A stretch of 64,000 nt of DNA, taken from assembly GCF_010669285.1 (NCBI RefSeq), contig NZ_CP048711.1, forward strand, positions 3,844,001 to 3,908,000, written 5' to 3'. This document shows positions 18,557-28,331 of the stretch, one piece after another. The notes beneath the pieces are model-generated. The model was not told the DNA's origin. It made no database searches and saw nothing but the letters and a program-made list of their open reading frames with translations. The position numbers and the translations under genes were made by a program. Each line of letters starts with the position of its first letter. Within the stretch, counting starts at the first letter, position 1. The DNA comes from Kineobactrum salinum. GTDB taxonomy: Bacteria > Pseudomonadota > Gammaproteobacteria > Pseudomonadales > Halieaceae.

Positions 18557-20036
18557 AAACCGAGCCCTTGCCTGGTTCGCTGCTGACGGCAATGCCTCCC
18601 CCCAGCAATTCGCAGTACTCGCGACAGATCGCCAGGCCCAGGCCGGTACCACCGTAGTTGGCACTGGTGTCATTCTCCGCCTGCACGAAGGCCTCGAACA
18701 CCCGCTGCTGCTGGGCCTGGTCCATGCCGATGCCATTGTCCGTCACCGTGAAGCTCAACCAGCCTTCCCGTCCTGGCAGGGGGCCGGCACCGAGGCTGAT
18801 CTCGCCATTGCTGGTGAACTTGCAAGCGTTGCTGAGCAGGTTCAGGAAGATCTGGCGGAAGCGGGTGGAATCCGAGTACATCACCGGCAGGGCGGCCAGA
18901 TCCGGCAGGCTCAGGCGATTGCCCCGTTCCCGCAGCAGTGGCTGCATGGCTCCAGAGACCTGCTCCAGCAGTGGTCCGGGGGCAAAATTCTCGCAATTGA
19001 GTTGCATTTTTCCGGTTTCGATCTTGGATAAATCCAGAATGTCGTTGATCAGCGCGAGCAGCTGGTGGCCGGACAGGATGATCTTGTCCAGATCGCGCTG
19101 GAATTGCCCGCGGTCAATATCGCTGCGGTCGTCCAGTTCGTCATGCAGCATCTCGCTGTAGCCGATGATCGCATTCAGCGGTGTGCGCAGCTCGTGACTG
19201 ACATTGGCGAGAAAGCGGCTCTTGGCAGCGTTGGCGTCATCGGCGGCATCCCTGGCCTCACTCACTTCCTCGATGGCGTTGCGCAGCTTGTCCGCCATGT
19301 CATTGAAGGCCCTGGCCAGGTCGCCCAATTCGCCGCGGTCCTCGATGTCGTTGATCCGATAGCTGAGTTCGCCGCTGCCGATGCGTTCGGTGCCCGTTTT
19401 CAGCCGTTTCAGTGAGCTGTTGGTGTAGCGCAGCAGGAAGAAACCCAGGGTCGAGGTCAGGAAGATGGAGGCCAGAAAGCCCAGCACTGTGATGCGGTCG
19501 GTCAGGGCGATGGTGCGGTCGATAATGCTGGCGCGCTGCACTGCGATGAACGACTGGCGTTGCTCCAGCTGGCGCAGGTGCTCCAGGGTTTCGACATAGG
19601 GCAGAGGATCATCCACGTCGCTTTCATAATCGGGATCATTGTAGTTCTGGTAGAATTCCAGCCAGCTCGCCAGCAGGAATTCGCTGGCATCCCACAGGCG
19701 CTGGAACTGGGCCTGGGTCACCTCGCTGCTACGGGTACCCAGATCGCGGATGGTGTCGGCTATGGCTGCCACATCTGCCTCCGCCTTGCTCAACTCCCCG
19801 GCTTCCAGCTGATCGCCGGTGGTCTCGCGCAGTGTCGCCAGCACCAGGATCTGCTGGCGCTGGTTCTCCAGCAGCTGGGCCGCTTCGGTGGAGAGCTGGG
19901 TCGCGGTCACCGAGTTGCGGTAGGCGATCATGCTTTCGTTCCGGGCATAGCTGCCCCAGAAGTGGGTGCCGACGTTGGCAGCAAACAGGACCAGAATGGT
20001 ACACAGTGACAGGGTGAGCCTGCGTCGCAGGCTCAT
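18504..20036 (-). CDS. Membrane sensor histidine kinase with HAMP domain
   Basis: A 510-residue kinase. TM1 is at about residues 8-28, an extracytoplasmic, mostly helical sensor region follows, and TM2 is near 175-200 (TVLGFLASIFLTSTLGFFLL). A HAMP domain (about 200-255) leads to the HisKA box SHELRTPLNAIIGYSEML with its phospho-acceptor histidine and a HATPase domain with NLLSNACKFT, DNGIGM and GGTGLGLAICR. Its start overlaps the stop of the receiver gene upstream by 4 nt, so kinase, receiver and cyclase are translationally coupled. Its stop overlaps the convergent lipoprotein gene by 53 nt. Confidence 0.92.
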   Translation of the reverse strand: MSLRRRLTLSLCTILVLFAANVGTHFWGSYARNESMIAYRNSVTATQLSTEAAQLLENQRQQILVLATLRETTGDQLEAGELSKAEADVAAIADTIRDLGTRSSEVTQAQFQRLWDASEFLLASWLEFYQNYNDPDYESDVDDPLPYVETLEHLRQLEQRQSFIAVQRASIIDRTIALTDRITVLGFLASIFLTSTLGFFLLRYTNSSLKRLKTGTERIGSGELSYRINDIEDRGELGDLARAFNDMADKLRNAIEEVSEARDAADDANAAKSRFLANVSHELRTPLNAIIGYSEMLHDELDDRSDIDRGQFQRDLDKIILSGHQLLALINDILDLSKIETGKMQLNCENFAPGPLLEQVSGAMQPLLRERGNRLSLPDLAALPVMYSDSTRFRQIFLNLLSNACKFTSNGEISLGAGPLPGREGWLSFTVTDNGIGMDQAQQQRVFEAFVQAENDTSANYGGTGLGLAICREYCELLGGGIAVSSEPGKGSVFTVDLPVTAPGSAPAGA

Positions 20037-20407
20037 GCGCGCCGCAACCTCTCGATTTTGGCCAGCAGCTCCGGAAAATCGATCGGCTTGGTGGCGTAGT
20101 CGTCGCAGCCGGCTGCCAGTGCATTGCAGCGGTCCGCCTCCGTCGCGTGGGCAGTGAGCGCAATGATCGGTATTCCCCGCAGCATTTCGTCCTGGCGGGC
20201 GTGGCGGCAGGCGGTCCAGCCATCCATCACTGGCAGGTTCATGTCCATCAATACCACTGCGGGATGCTCGCTCGCCATCAGCGCCAACGCCTGCTCGCCA
20301 TCGACCGCGGCAATGACTCGCAGGCCAGCGCGGGTCAGGCGCCGGGTCAGCATTTCGCGGTTCAGTGCGTTGTCTTCCACCAGCAGCACGGGACGCGGCT
20401 CAGACAT
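20033..20407 (-). CDS. Single-domain response regulator
   Basis: A 124-residue stand-alone receiver. VLLVEDNALNREML supplies the acidic pocket, LMDMNLPVMDGW the phospho-acceptor aspartate, LTAHAT the switch threonine and TKPIDF the lysine. There is no output domain, so it likely passes phosphate or acts by protein contact, as CheY/DivK-type receivers do. The start ATG at 20407 lies inside the cyclase gene end (8-nt overlap); its stop overlaps the kinase start. Confidence 0.92.
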   Translation of the reverse strand: MSEPRPVLLVEDNALNREMLTRRLTRAGLRVIAAVDGEQALALMASEHPAVVLMDMNLPVMDGWTACRHARQDEMLRGIPIIALTAHATEADRCNALAAGCDDYATKPIDFPELLAKIERLRRA

Positions 20408-21854
20408 TGTTGCGCTCCCTGATCCGGTGGACAACGACCGATTGCTCGATCCCCTTGATGCTGAGTTCACGGCGGTCGCTGACCTCGTAGTCCCCCCGCA
20501 ACTGCTGTAGCGTGCTGTCCGAGATCAGGATTTCATCACCGCGGCAGTGGTCCTCGATGCGCGAAGTGACGTTCATCGGGTGGCCGACAAAGCCATACTT
20601 GCTGCGTCGCTCGGAGCCAATGTTGCCGGCGATCACCACCCCGGTATTGAGAGCGATGCCGGTGGCGAGTGCCGGCAGGCCCTCGGCCAGGTTCTGGGCG
20701 TTCATCGCGGCCATCGCTCCCTGCATTGCCAGCGCGCAGCGCACCGCGCGATCGGCATCGTCTTCGCGGCGCTGGGGCGCGCCAAACACGGCGAGAATGG
20801 CGTCGCCGATGAATTCGTCAATGGTACCGTTGAAGCTCATGATGATATCGGTCATTGCGCCCAGATAGCGGTTCAGCATGGTCACGACCTGGGCCGGTGC
20901 CAGATGCTCGCTGAGCGTGGTGAACCCGCGGATGTCGGACATCATGATGGTGACTTCGCGCAGGTCCCCGCCCAGTTCCAGGCCTTCGGGCCGCTCCAGG
21001 ATGTCGGTGACGATCTCGTCGGACAGGTAGCGGCCAAAGGTTGCGCGAATGAACTTCTCGTTGCGTTCCAGTTGTTCGCGATATTGCTGTTCGCGGTCGT
21101 GCCAGCGCTTGCGCTCAATGCCGGCCTTGATTCTCGCCTGCAGCAGCACCGGGTTGAAGGGTTTGAACAGGTAGTCGTCGGCGCCGGCCTCGATACAGGC
21201 GATAATTCCCGCCATGTCCTGGCTGCCGGAAATCACGATGACCGGGGTGGCGCGCCACTCCGGGTGCTCCTTGATCCGGCGCAGCACTTCCCTGCCGTCC
21301 ATGACCGGCATCATCAGGTCCAGCAACACCACGTCCACGTCGGTCTCTGCCAGCGTGCGCAAGGCCTCTTCACCGCTGCCTGCGGTCACCACCAGGTGGC
21401 CGGAGCGCGACAGATAGCGGGCCACCAGTTCGCGGTTTTCCTGCAGATCATCCACAGCCAGGATGAAGCCGGGTTCCGAGGCCCTCAGCCCCACATCGCC
21501 GCTATCGAGCTCCGGGTTGCCGGTGGCGCCCTCCTGGGCCGTGCTGACCGCCTTTAACAGCCGCAGCAGGGCGTCGTCCAGCGCCTGGACCTCGCTGCCC
21601 AGCTCCTCCCGCAGCATCTCCGCATAGCCGCGCACCGCCGCCAGCGCATTCATCTGATCGTGCTGGCTGTTGCCGGCACTGTCTGCCAGCAGCGTCTCCA
21701 GCTTGTCGGCGGCGATAAACAGGCGCTCGAAATCTTCGATTGCGGCCGTTCCCAGCACACTTTGTTCGCTGCCGAACAAGGCCCGCAACTCGACCATGGT
21801 GCGCAGCAGCACATCACTCCACAGGGCGGGGGATTGGCGGTGGTCGGTATTCAC
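20400..21854 (-). CDS. Receiver-domain class III nucleotide cyclase
   Basis: A 484-residue soluble protein. The N-terminus (about 1-105) carries QHDQMNALAAVRGYAEML, which resembles a histidine-kinase DHp box. A receiver domain follows (about 130-250; LAVDDLQENREL, LLDLMMPVMDG, FKPFNP). The C-terminal class III cyclase domain has both metal aspartates (MMSDIRGFTTLSE and DEFIGDAILAVFGAP). In the purine-recognition strand KYGFVGHPMNVTSRIE a His stands where many adenylate cyclases have Asp, a variant also seen in other bacterial cyclases, so cAMP versus cGMP is open. It heads the cyclase-receiver-kinase unit. Confidence 0.9.
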   Translation of the reverse strand: MNTDHRQSPALWSDVLLRTMVELRALFGSEQSVLGTAAIEDFERLFIAADKLETLLADSAGNSQHDQMNALAAVRGYAEMLREELGSEVQALDDALLRLLKAVSTAQEGATGNPELDSGDVGLRASEPGFILAVDDLQENRELVARYLSRSGHLVVTAGSGEEALRTLAETDVDVVLLDLMMPVMDGREVLRRIKEHPEWRATPVIVISGSQDMAGIIACIEAGADDYLFKPFNPVLLQARIKAGIERKRWHDREQQYREQLERNEKFIRATFGRYLSDEIVTDILERPEGLELGGDLREVTIMMSDIRGFTTLSEHLAPAQVVTMLNRYLGAMTDIIMSFNGTIDEFIGDAILAVFGAPQRREDDADRAVRCALAMQGAMAAMNAQNLAEGLPALATGIALNTGVVIAGNIGSERRSKYGFVGHPMNVTSRIEDHCRGDEILISDSTLQQLRGDYEVSDRRELSIKGIEQSVVVHRIRERNNV

Positions 21855-22074
21855 GCTACGGCGGTGCTCACGGTGATTGTCTGGCTGCAGTATAACGAGG
21901 CAATCTTTGCTGTGGAAACCGGCTTTTCATTCGTTATACGACAAGGTGGGCGGCCGGAGCGCCATCCGCCGGTATGTGTTTTGGCGCCTACGGGTGCGCA
22001 TTGAGCGAAGTTTGGGTTACTATGGTGACGGGAGCTTCAGGGACCAGGCTTTTCATGGGGCAGGTAGAACGAGC

Positions 22075-22722
22075 ATGTTGCAGCAAGTAGAAATCTTCCA
22101 GGGCCTTTCACGAGAGGAGCTGGATGCGCTGGCCAAGAGTTGTAACAGCCGGTCCTTTCCAAAAAATACCGTGGTCATACACGAGAACGACCCGGCAGAC
22201 TCGCTGTTTGTCATCGAGAGCGGCAAGGTCAAGGTCTACTGCAGCGACAAGAACGGCAAAGAGTTCATCATGAACACCCAGGGCAGCGGCGATTATTTCG
22301 GTGAGCTGGCCCTGCTGGATGATTCCGTCCGCTCTGCCTCTGTGCGCACAGTGGAAAAGTGCAGTTTCTGCATCATCTACAAGGACGATTTCAATCGGGT
22401 TCTGGACGAGCATCCCAGCATCGCCCGCAAGTTGATCAGCAACCTGGCGCAGCGGGTGCGCAAGCTCACCGCCGACGTCAAGAGCCTGGCGCTGCAGGAT
22501 GTTTACGGCCGGGTGGCCAATGTGTTGATGGATCTGTCCGAGGAACGCGGTGACGGCACCCTGTTCATCCCCGACAAGTTGACCCAGCAGGACATTGCCG
22601 ACCGCGTCGGCGCATCCCGCGAGATGGTGGCCCGTATCCTGAAGGACCTCACGATCGGCGAGTATATCCGCTTCGAGGGCCGCCACATCATCATCAATAC
22701 CCGGTTGCCGGCCAAGTACTAG
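22075..22722 (+). CDS. Crp/Fnr-family transcriptional regulator
   Basis: A 215-residue regulator: a cyclic-nucleotide-binding domain (about 8-125; GDYFGELALLDDSVRSASV, the phosphate-binding cassette with the Arg that contacts cyclic phosphate) and a C-terminal Crp-type HTH (LTQQDIADRVGASREMVARILKDL). It lacks the cysteine cluster of Fnr. The GELALL...R signature supports cyclic-nucleotide binding. The ATG at 22075 reproduces the family start; a longer open frame upstream has no family similarity. It is divergent from the nucleotide cyclase, so the two may form one signalling circuit. Confidence 0.9.
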   Translation: MLQQVEIFQGLSREELDALAKSCNSRSFPKNTVVIHENDPADSLFVIESGKVKVYCSDKNGKEFIMNTQGSGDYFGELALLDDSVRSASVRTVEKCSFCIIYKDDFNRVLDEHPSIARKLISNLAQRVRKLTADVKSLALQDVYGRVANVLMDLSEERGDGTLFIPDKLTQQDIADRVGASREMVARILKDLTIGEYIRFEGRHIIINTRLPAKY

Positions 22723-22764
22723 TGCTCCTTCAAGGTGGCCCCCCCGCGTTTGTGAGTGGCCTCT

Positions 22765-24128
22765 TCAGTCCTGTCTGCACTCCCGTACTGTCAGGCGCAG
22801 GCCTCCGTCGGCCAGGCGTGCATTCAGCGTGTCCCCGACCGCCACTGCCGCCGCGTTTCTGACCACACTGTCCTCTTCAGTGGTGATGATCGCGTAGCCG
22901 CGCTGCAAAGTGGCCAGCGGACTCACCGACTCCAGCAACTGCGTCAGATGGGAGAGCCGGGTGCCGGCCAGCTGCAGCTTGCGCCTCATCCCCTGCTGCA
23001 AGCGCTGTTGCAGCTGTTCCAATTCCTGCAGGCGCCGCTGCAGGCGCCGCAGCGGTGAGCTGGCCAGCAGACGACTGCGCAGCAGGGTCAGCTCTGCGCG
23101 GTGCCGGCGCAGCTGGTTGCGCTGGGCCAGATGCAGCCGCTGTTCCAATTCATCCAGCCGTTGTGTCTGTTCCCGCAGCAAATTACCGGGGTGCTTCAGC
23201 CGGTGCCGCAAATGCTCCAGCTCACGTCCGGCCTCCAGCAGCCGGCGCCGCATCTGACGCTGCAGGGCCAGCTCCAACTGGGCCAGCCGGGCCGCCCACT
23301 GACGCTGGTCTGCACTCAGCAATTCCGCCGCGGCGGAGGGGGTGGCGGCACGCTGGTCGGCGACCAGCTCGGCGATGCTGATATCGACTTCGTGACCCAC
23401 TGCACTCACTACCGGCAGCTCGCTGGCGACGATGGCTCGCGCCACGATCTCCTCGTTGAAGGCCCACAGGTCCTCCAGCGAACCGCCCCCCGGGTGACCA
23501 GCAGTGCATCCAGGCCGAGTTTGCCCTCCCGCTGCCAGCGGTTGGCGTTGGCAATGGCGTCGCAGATAGCGGCAGCAGCATCCGCCCCCTGCACGGGTAC
23601 CGGCAGCAGCAGCACTTCGATCGACGGACAGCGCCGCCGCAACACCGTCAGCACGTCGTGAATGGCGGCGCCCGTGGGCGAGGTGACCACGCCCAGACGG
23701 CGGACAGGGTCCGGCAGCGGGCGCTTGCGCTCCGGCGCAAACAGGCCCTCGGCCTGCAGCCGCTGCTTCAGCCGCTCGAACTCCAGCAGTAGGGCGCCGG
23801 CGCCGGCGTGCTCCAGAAATTCGACGATCAGCTGGAACTCGCCGCGCCCCTCATACAGCGACACCCGGCAGCGCAGGCGGATCGCCATGCCGTTTTCCGG
23901 GGTGAAGCGGATGCGCTGGTTGCGATTGCGGAACATCGCGCAGCGCACCTGGGCGCTGCCATCCTTCAGCGAGAAATACCAGTGGCCAGAGGAGGGAGCG
24001 GCGAAATTGCTGACCTCGCCCTCTACCCAGACAAAATCGAAATGGCTCTCCAGCAGGCGCCGGGCCTCCCGGTTCAGTTGGCCGACGCTAAGTGTGGTAA
24101 CTGTGCTGGATAACGGCTGTGGCGACAC
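22765..24128 (-). CDS. xseA: Exodeoxyribonuclease VII large subunit (apparent frameshift)
   Basis: XseA forms the bidirectional ssDNA exonuclease VII with XseB. The N-terminal OB domain ([25 protein letters not shown]) and the catalytic region ([39 protein letters not shown]) are clear, and the C-terminus is a long coiled coil. The frame breaks near 23487-23495 in a run of six G/C: LLVTRG should continue [20 protein letters not shown]. One added base gives 454 residues, near the 456 of E. coli. The start is probably the GTG at 24128. It is divergent from guaB. Confidence 0.9.
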
Positions 24129-24204
24129 GGACCTTGTTTACCTGGGACATCGAGAAGATTTATAATTGCATGTTTACCTTCCATCTGCCAACCGGAGAGG
24201 CCCT

Positions 24205-25674
24205 ATGTTGCGTATCGCCCAGGAAGCCCTGACCTTCGACGATGTACTGCTGTTGCCCGGGTACTCCGAAGTGGTGGCCACCGATGTCTCCCTGCGCACC
24301 CGCCTGACCCGGAGTATCGAGCTCAATATCCCGTTGCTGTCGGCGGCCATGGATACGGTGACCGAGGCCCGATTGGCGATTGCCATGGCCCAGGAGGGGG
24401 GTATCGGCGTCATCCACAAGAGCATGACCATTGCCGAGCAAGCTGAACAGGTGCGCAAGGTAAAAAAATTCGAGAGCGGCGTGGTAAAGGATCCGATCAC
24501 CATCCAGCAGAACGCCACCATTGCCGAACTGAAGGAGCTGACCAACGCCCACGGCATCTCCGGGGTTCCGGTCCTGGATGGCGCCGATCTGGTCGGTATC
24601 GTCACGCGGCGCGATGTCCGGTTTGAATCCGACCCCGCCAAGCGCGTGTCCGAAATCATGACTCCGCGAGACAAGCTGGTCACGGTGAAGGAAGGGGCCG
24701 GTTCCGAGGAAGTGCAGCGCCTGCTGCACCAGCACCGGATCGAGAAGATCCTGGTGGTCAACGACAACTTCGACCTCTGCGGCATGATTACCGTGAAGGA
24801 TTTCGACAAGGCCGAAAGCTTCCCCCATGCCTGCAAGGACTCCTATGGCCAGCTACGGGTAGGTGCCTCAATCGGCACCAGCGCGGATACCGATGACCGG
24901 GTAGAGGCGCTGGTGCGCGCTGGCGTGGACGTGCTGATCGTGGATACTGCCCACGGTCATTCCCGCAATGTGCTGGAGCGGGTGCGGATGATCAAGTCTG
25001 CCTATCCTTCGATGCAGGTGATCGGGGGTAATATCGCCACCGGAGCCGCGGCCCTGGCGCTGGTCGAGGCCGGTGCGGATGGCGTCAAGGTGGGCATCGG
25101 CCCTGGCTCGATCTGTACAACCCGCATCGTCACCGGTACCGGGGTGCCGCAGATTACCGCCATCGCCAACGTGGTGGAGGCGCTGGCGGGGCGGGATATC
25201 CCGGTGGTGTCCGACGGCGGCATCCGCTTCTCCGGGGATATCGCCAAGGCGCTGGTGGCCGGCGCCCACGCAGTGATGATGGGCAGCATGTTTGCCGGTA
25301 CCGAGGAGGCGCCGGGCGAAGTGGAACTGTACCAGGGCCGCACCTACAAGGCCTACCGCGGCATGGGTTCGCTGGGCGCGATGTCCCGCAACCAGGGCTC
25401 CTCCGATCGCTACTTCCAGGACGCCAGCAAAGGCGCGGAAAAGCTGGTGCCGGAAGGCATTGAGGGCCGGGTTCCCTACAAGGGGCCGGTATCAGCGATT
25501 ATTCACCAGCTGATGGGCGGCGTACGCTCGGCCATGGGCTACACCGGCAGCAGCACGATCGACGACATGCGCACCCGCCCCGAATTCGTCCGGGTGACCT
25601 CGGCGGGCATGTCCGAAAGCCACGTGCACGATGTCTCCATCACCAAGGAAGCGCCCAACTACCCGGTGCGGTAG
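24205..25674 (+). CDS. guaB: IMP dehydrogenase
   Basis: A 489-residue enzyme oxidising IMP to XMP, the committed step to GTP. An inserted CBS pair lies at about residues 95-205. The catalytic loop [18 protein letters not shown] holds the nucleophilic cysteine, and the flap has RGMGSLGAM. The ATG at 24205 has GGAGAGG 6 nt upstream; the longer frame from 24166 is not needed. guaA follows by 14 nt, the usual guaBA operon. Confidence 0.97.
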   Translation: MLRIAQEALTFDDVLLLPGYSEVVATDVSLRTRLTRSIELNIPLLSAAMDTVTEARLAIAMAQEGGIGVIHKSMTIAEQAEQVRKVKKFESGVVKDPITIQQNATIAELKELTNAHGISGVPVLDGADLVGIVTRRDVRFESDPAKRVSEIMTPRDKLVTVKEGAGSEEVQRLLHQHRIEKILVVNDNFDLCGMITVKDFDKAESFPHACKDSYGQLRVGASIGTSADTDDRVEALVRAGVDVLIVDTAHGHSRNVLERVRMIKSAYPSMQVIGGNIATGAAALALVEAGADGVKVGIGPGSICTTRIVTGTGVPQITAIANVVEALAGRDIPVVSDGGIRFSGDIAKALVAGAHAVMMGSMFAGTEEAPGEVELYQGRTYKAYRGMGSLGAMSRNQGSSDRYFQDASKGAEKLVPEGIEGRVPYKGPVSAIIHQLMGGVRSAMGYTGSSTIDDMRTRPEFVRVTSAGMSESHVHDVSITKEAPNYPVR

Positions 25675-25688
25675 CGGTCAGGACCCCC

Positions 25689-27266
25689 ATGAATGCAGAT
25701 ATTCACGCCAGTCGCATCCTGATCCTGGATTTCGGCTCCCAGTACACCCAATTGATTGCGCGGCGGGTGCGGGAGGTGGGGGTCTACAGCGAAATCCGGG
25801 CCTTCGATGTGACCGAGGAGGAGATCCGTGCCTTTGCGCCCCGCGGCATTATCCTCTCCGGCGGCCCGGAATCGGTGCCGGCTCCGGGCTCGCCGCGGGC
25901 CCCGGCCTGTGTGTTCGAGCTGGGAGTGCCGGTGCTGGGCATCTGTTATGGGATGCAGGTCATGGCGGCCCAGTTTGGCGGCAAGGTTTCTGCCTCTCCC
26001 ACCAGCGAATTCGGCTACGCCCAGATCCGGCTGACCGCGCCAGGCGGCCTGCTGCACGATATCCGCGACCACTTTGACGCCGATGGCAACAGCCTGCTGG
26101 ACGTGTGGATGAGCCACGGCGACAAGGTGGTCGAACTGCCGCCGGAGTTTGAGCTGATGGCGGCCACCGACAGCTGTGCCATCGCCGCGATGGCACACCG
26201 GGAAAAACCGTTCTACGGCATCCAGTTCCACCCCGAGGTGACTCACACCCTGCAGGGCAAGCGCATTGTCGAGCATTTCGTGCTCGAATTGTGCGGCTGC
26301 GAGGCGCTGTGGACCCCGGCCAATATCGTCGAGGATGCCATCGCGCGGGTGCGGGCCACTGTCGGCGATGACAAGGTGCTGCTGGGCCTGTCCGGCGGGG
26401 TCGACTCCTCGGTGGTGGCGGCCCTGCTGCACCGCGCCATCGGCGAACAGCTGACCTGTGTGTTCGTCGACAATGGCCTGCTGCGCCTGCACGAGGGCGA
26501 CCAGGTGATGGAGATGTTCGCCCGCAACATGGGGGTGAAGGTCATTCGTGTCGACGCCGAGGACCTGTTCCTGGACAAGCTGGCTGGCGTCGCCGACCCT
26601 GAACAGAAGCGCAAAATCATAGGCAATACCTTTATCGAGGTGTTCGACACCGAGGCCACCCGTCTACGGGATGTGAACTGGCTCGCCCAGGGCACCATCT
26701 ACCCGGATGTGATCGAGTCCGCCGGCGGCAAGACCGGCAAGGCCCATGTGATCAAGTCCCACCACAATGTCGGCGGCCTGCCCGAGGACATGGCCATGTC
26801 CCTGGTGGAACCGTTGCGGGAACTGTTCAAGGACGAAGTGCGCCGCATCGGCCTGGAACTGGGCCTGCCCTACGACATGGTCTACCGCCACCCCTTTCCC
26901 GGTCCCGGCCTGGGGGTGCGCATCCTCGGCGAGGTGAAGCGCGAGTACGCGGAACTGCTGCGCCGCGCCGACGCCATCTTCATCGAAGAGCTGCACCGCG
27001 AAGACTGGTACCACAAGACCAGCCAGGCCTTCGCCGTGTTCCTGCCGGTCAGGTCCGTCGGCGTGGTGGGCGACGGCCGCCGCTATGAATGGGTGATCGC
27101 CCTGCGCGCCGTGGAAACCATCGACTTCATGACCGCTCGCTGGGCACACCTGCCCTATGAACTGCTGGAACGTGTCTCCAACCGGATTATCAACGAGATC
27201 TCGGGGGTGTCGCGGGTGACTTATGATGTCAGTAGCAAGCCGCCGGCGACGATTGAGTGGGAGTGA
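25689..27266 (+). CDS. guaA: GMP synthase (glutamine-hydrolysing)
   Basis: A 525-residue enzyme that aminates XMP to GMP. The N-terminal glutamine amidotransferase has the nucleophile in LGICYGMQ and the His-Glu pair in [10 protein letters not shown]. The ATP pyrophosphatase P-loop is [15 protein letters not shown], and the C-terminal dimerisation domain ends [11 protein letters not shown]. The last 19 bases are repeated almost exactly at 33606-33624: the island downstream used the 3' end of this gene as its target and left the reading frame intact. Confidence 0.97.
   Translation: MNADIHASRILILDFGSQYTQLIARRVREVGVYSEIRAFDVTEEEIRAFAPRGIILSGGPESVPAPGSPRAPACVFELGVPVLGICYGMQVMAAQFGGKVSASPTSEFGYAQIRLTAPGGLLHDIRDHFDADGNSLLDVWMSHGDKVVELPPEFELMAATDSCAIAAMAHREKPFYGIQFHPEVTHTLQGKRIVEHFVLELCGCEALWTPANIVEDAIARVRATVGDDKVLLGLSGGVDSSVVAALLHRAIGEQLTCVFVDNGLLRLHEGDQVMEMFARNMGVKVIRVDAEDLFLDKLAGVADPEQKRKIIGNTFIEVFDTEATRLRDVNWLAQGTIYPDVIESAGGKTGKAHVIKSHHNVGGLPEDMAMSLVEPLRELFKDEVRRIGLELGLPYDMVYRHPFPGPGLGVRILGEVKREYAELLRRADAIFIEELHREDWYHKTSQAFAVFLPVRSVGVVGDGRRYEWVIALRAVETIDFMTARWAHLPYELLERVSNRIINEISGVSRVTYDVSSKPPATIEWE
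27248..27266 (+). repeat. attL-like direct repeat at the guaA 3' end
   Basis: GACGATTGAGTGGGAGTGA, the end of guaA including its stop, recurs at 33606-33624 with one change (GATGATTGAGTGGGAGTGA). The last 16 bases (27251-27266) are identical. The 3' end of guaA is a known target for tyrosine-recombinase islands, and a tyrosine integrase remnant lies 299 bp downstream. Confidence 0.8.
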
Positions 27267-27284
27267 AATAAGGTCTTTCAGGGA

Positions 27285-27540
27285 CTATCGGCGGCTATCG
27301 GAAAAGTGGCGTAAGGTTTTGATTTTTATTAATTTACGTCTCATTACCTATCAGTGGCTATCGGCGGCAAGCAGAAACATTTGTCGGTAAAAACGACGGT
27401 ATCGCAAATCCCTCGAATTAAGACTCTCCCATTTACCGTCATGACTTTTTTCGGCATGACGGTAAAACTACGCCCTAACTTCTTTTGATATCAAGAACTT
27501 AGGGACATCATCAGGGCTCCTGACCCTTGACGGTAACAAA
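27285..27540. repeat. Left-end repeat region of the island (probable integrase arm sites)
   Basis: The 298-bp gap between guaA and the integrase remnant is packed with repeats. CTATCGGCGGCTATCGG (27285-27301) recurs as CTATCAGTGGCTATCGG (27348-27364). GACGGTAAA-like motifs occur at 27384 (TCGGTAAAA), 27395 (GACGGTATC), 27458-27466 (GACGGTAAA) and 27529-27537 (GACGGTAAC), and inverted at 27432-27440 (TTTACCGTC). TTTACCGTCATG (27432-27443) and CATGACGGTAAA (27455-27466) form a 12-bp inverted repeat. The same nonamer appears twice at the other island end. Confidence 0.65.
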
Positions 27541-27564
27541 CCGCAACCACAGGAGAAACCTGAT

Positions 27565-28129
27565 ATGTTGACCGATACAGCACTACGCAAACTCAAGCCC
27601 AAAGCCGCGCCCTACAAGGCCTCCGACCGCGATGGCATGTACGTGACGGTGTCGAAAACCGGCACCGTCACCTTCCGCTACGACTACCGCCTCAATGGCC
27701 GCCGCGAAACCCTCACCCTCGGTCGTTACGGGCCGGGCGGTATCTCCCTTGCCCTGGCGCGCGAGCGTCTGCTGGATGTCCGCAAGGCTGTGGAGGAGGT
27801 GAGCCCTGCGTCCATCGCCACCTTTGCTCCAAAGGATTGCGCGCTGTCCCCTGCCGAGATTCGGCTGATGATGCATGAGATGGATACCGTTGCCACATTG
27901 CTTGCTCAATGAAGTTGGCTTCAATCGCGACTGGATTGAGAAGGCGCTGGCCCACGAGGATAACCGTTCGTCGCGCGCCGTGTATAACAAGGCGGAGTAT
28001 GCCGAGCAGCGTCGGCATATGCTGCAGGAGTGGGCGAACATGATCGATGCCTGGGTGGAGGGGGAGACCTACACTCCAACGCTGTTGCCATCGTGTATGT
28101 CGGTGCCAGCGTTGAGGGCGTCGGTATGA
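27565..28129 (+). pseudogene. Tyrosine integrase remnant (P4-type, DUF4102 arm-binding domain)
   Basis: The first 75 or so residues (LTDTALRKLKPKAAPYKASD...GRRETLTLGRYG) are an intact arm-binding domain of the P4-type integrases. After VEEVSP the sequence jumps to a piece from the middle of such enzymes (LSPAEIRLMMHEMDTVATL), stops at 27912, and resumes in another frame with the C-terminal end (FNRDWIEKALAHED, AVYNKAEYAEQRR, with the tyrosine nucleophile in VYNKAEY). The segments that carry the catalytic Arg and His-x-x-Arg are missing. Two internal deletions have therefore inactivated it. ATG at 27565 has AGGAGAAA upstream. Confidence 0.85.
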
Positions 28130-28203
28130 CTACAGTTGTACTAACTGGAATTCCACTAGATGCACCGTATGGCGGTCTGCTTGGCGCGGTTTATAAAACC
28201 AAA

Positions 28204-28232
28204 GAAATGCTCACTAATAGTGAGCAAATTTC
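28204..28232. promoter_or_regulatory. Palindrome GCTCACT-AAT-AGTGAGC
   Basis: A 7-bp perfect inverted repeat around AAT, extended imperfectly by flanking GAAAT and AATTTC. It lies about 100 bp before the HicA-like ORF. It could be an operator or a small hairpin; no polyT tract supports a terminator. The stretch 28130-28331 contains no supported gene. Confidence 0.4.
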
Positions 28233-28274
28233 CTGTTTAGTAAACCGGAGAAGAGTCTGCTTCCATGTTCATGC

Positions 28275-28308
28275 ACACCCAAGGTTGTCACATGACATCC
28301 TTGGGTGT
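28275..28308. promoter_or_regulatory. Two-tier inverted repeat upstream of the HicA-like ORF
   Basis: ACACCCAAGG (28275-28284) pairs with CCTTGGGTGT (28299-28308), and inside it TGTCA-CA-TGACA forms a second small palindrome. It ends 23 bp before the ATG at 28332, a position suited to an autoregulatory operator for the downstream pair or to a leader hairpin. Confidence 0.45.
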
Positions 28309-28331
28309 CACCCCCATACTGGAGGCAAGAA

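Noticed and set aside
21877-22722. Longer Crp/Fnr protein starting at 21877
   Set aside because: The extra 66 residues are not family-like and overlap the promoter region shared with the divergent cyclase gene.
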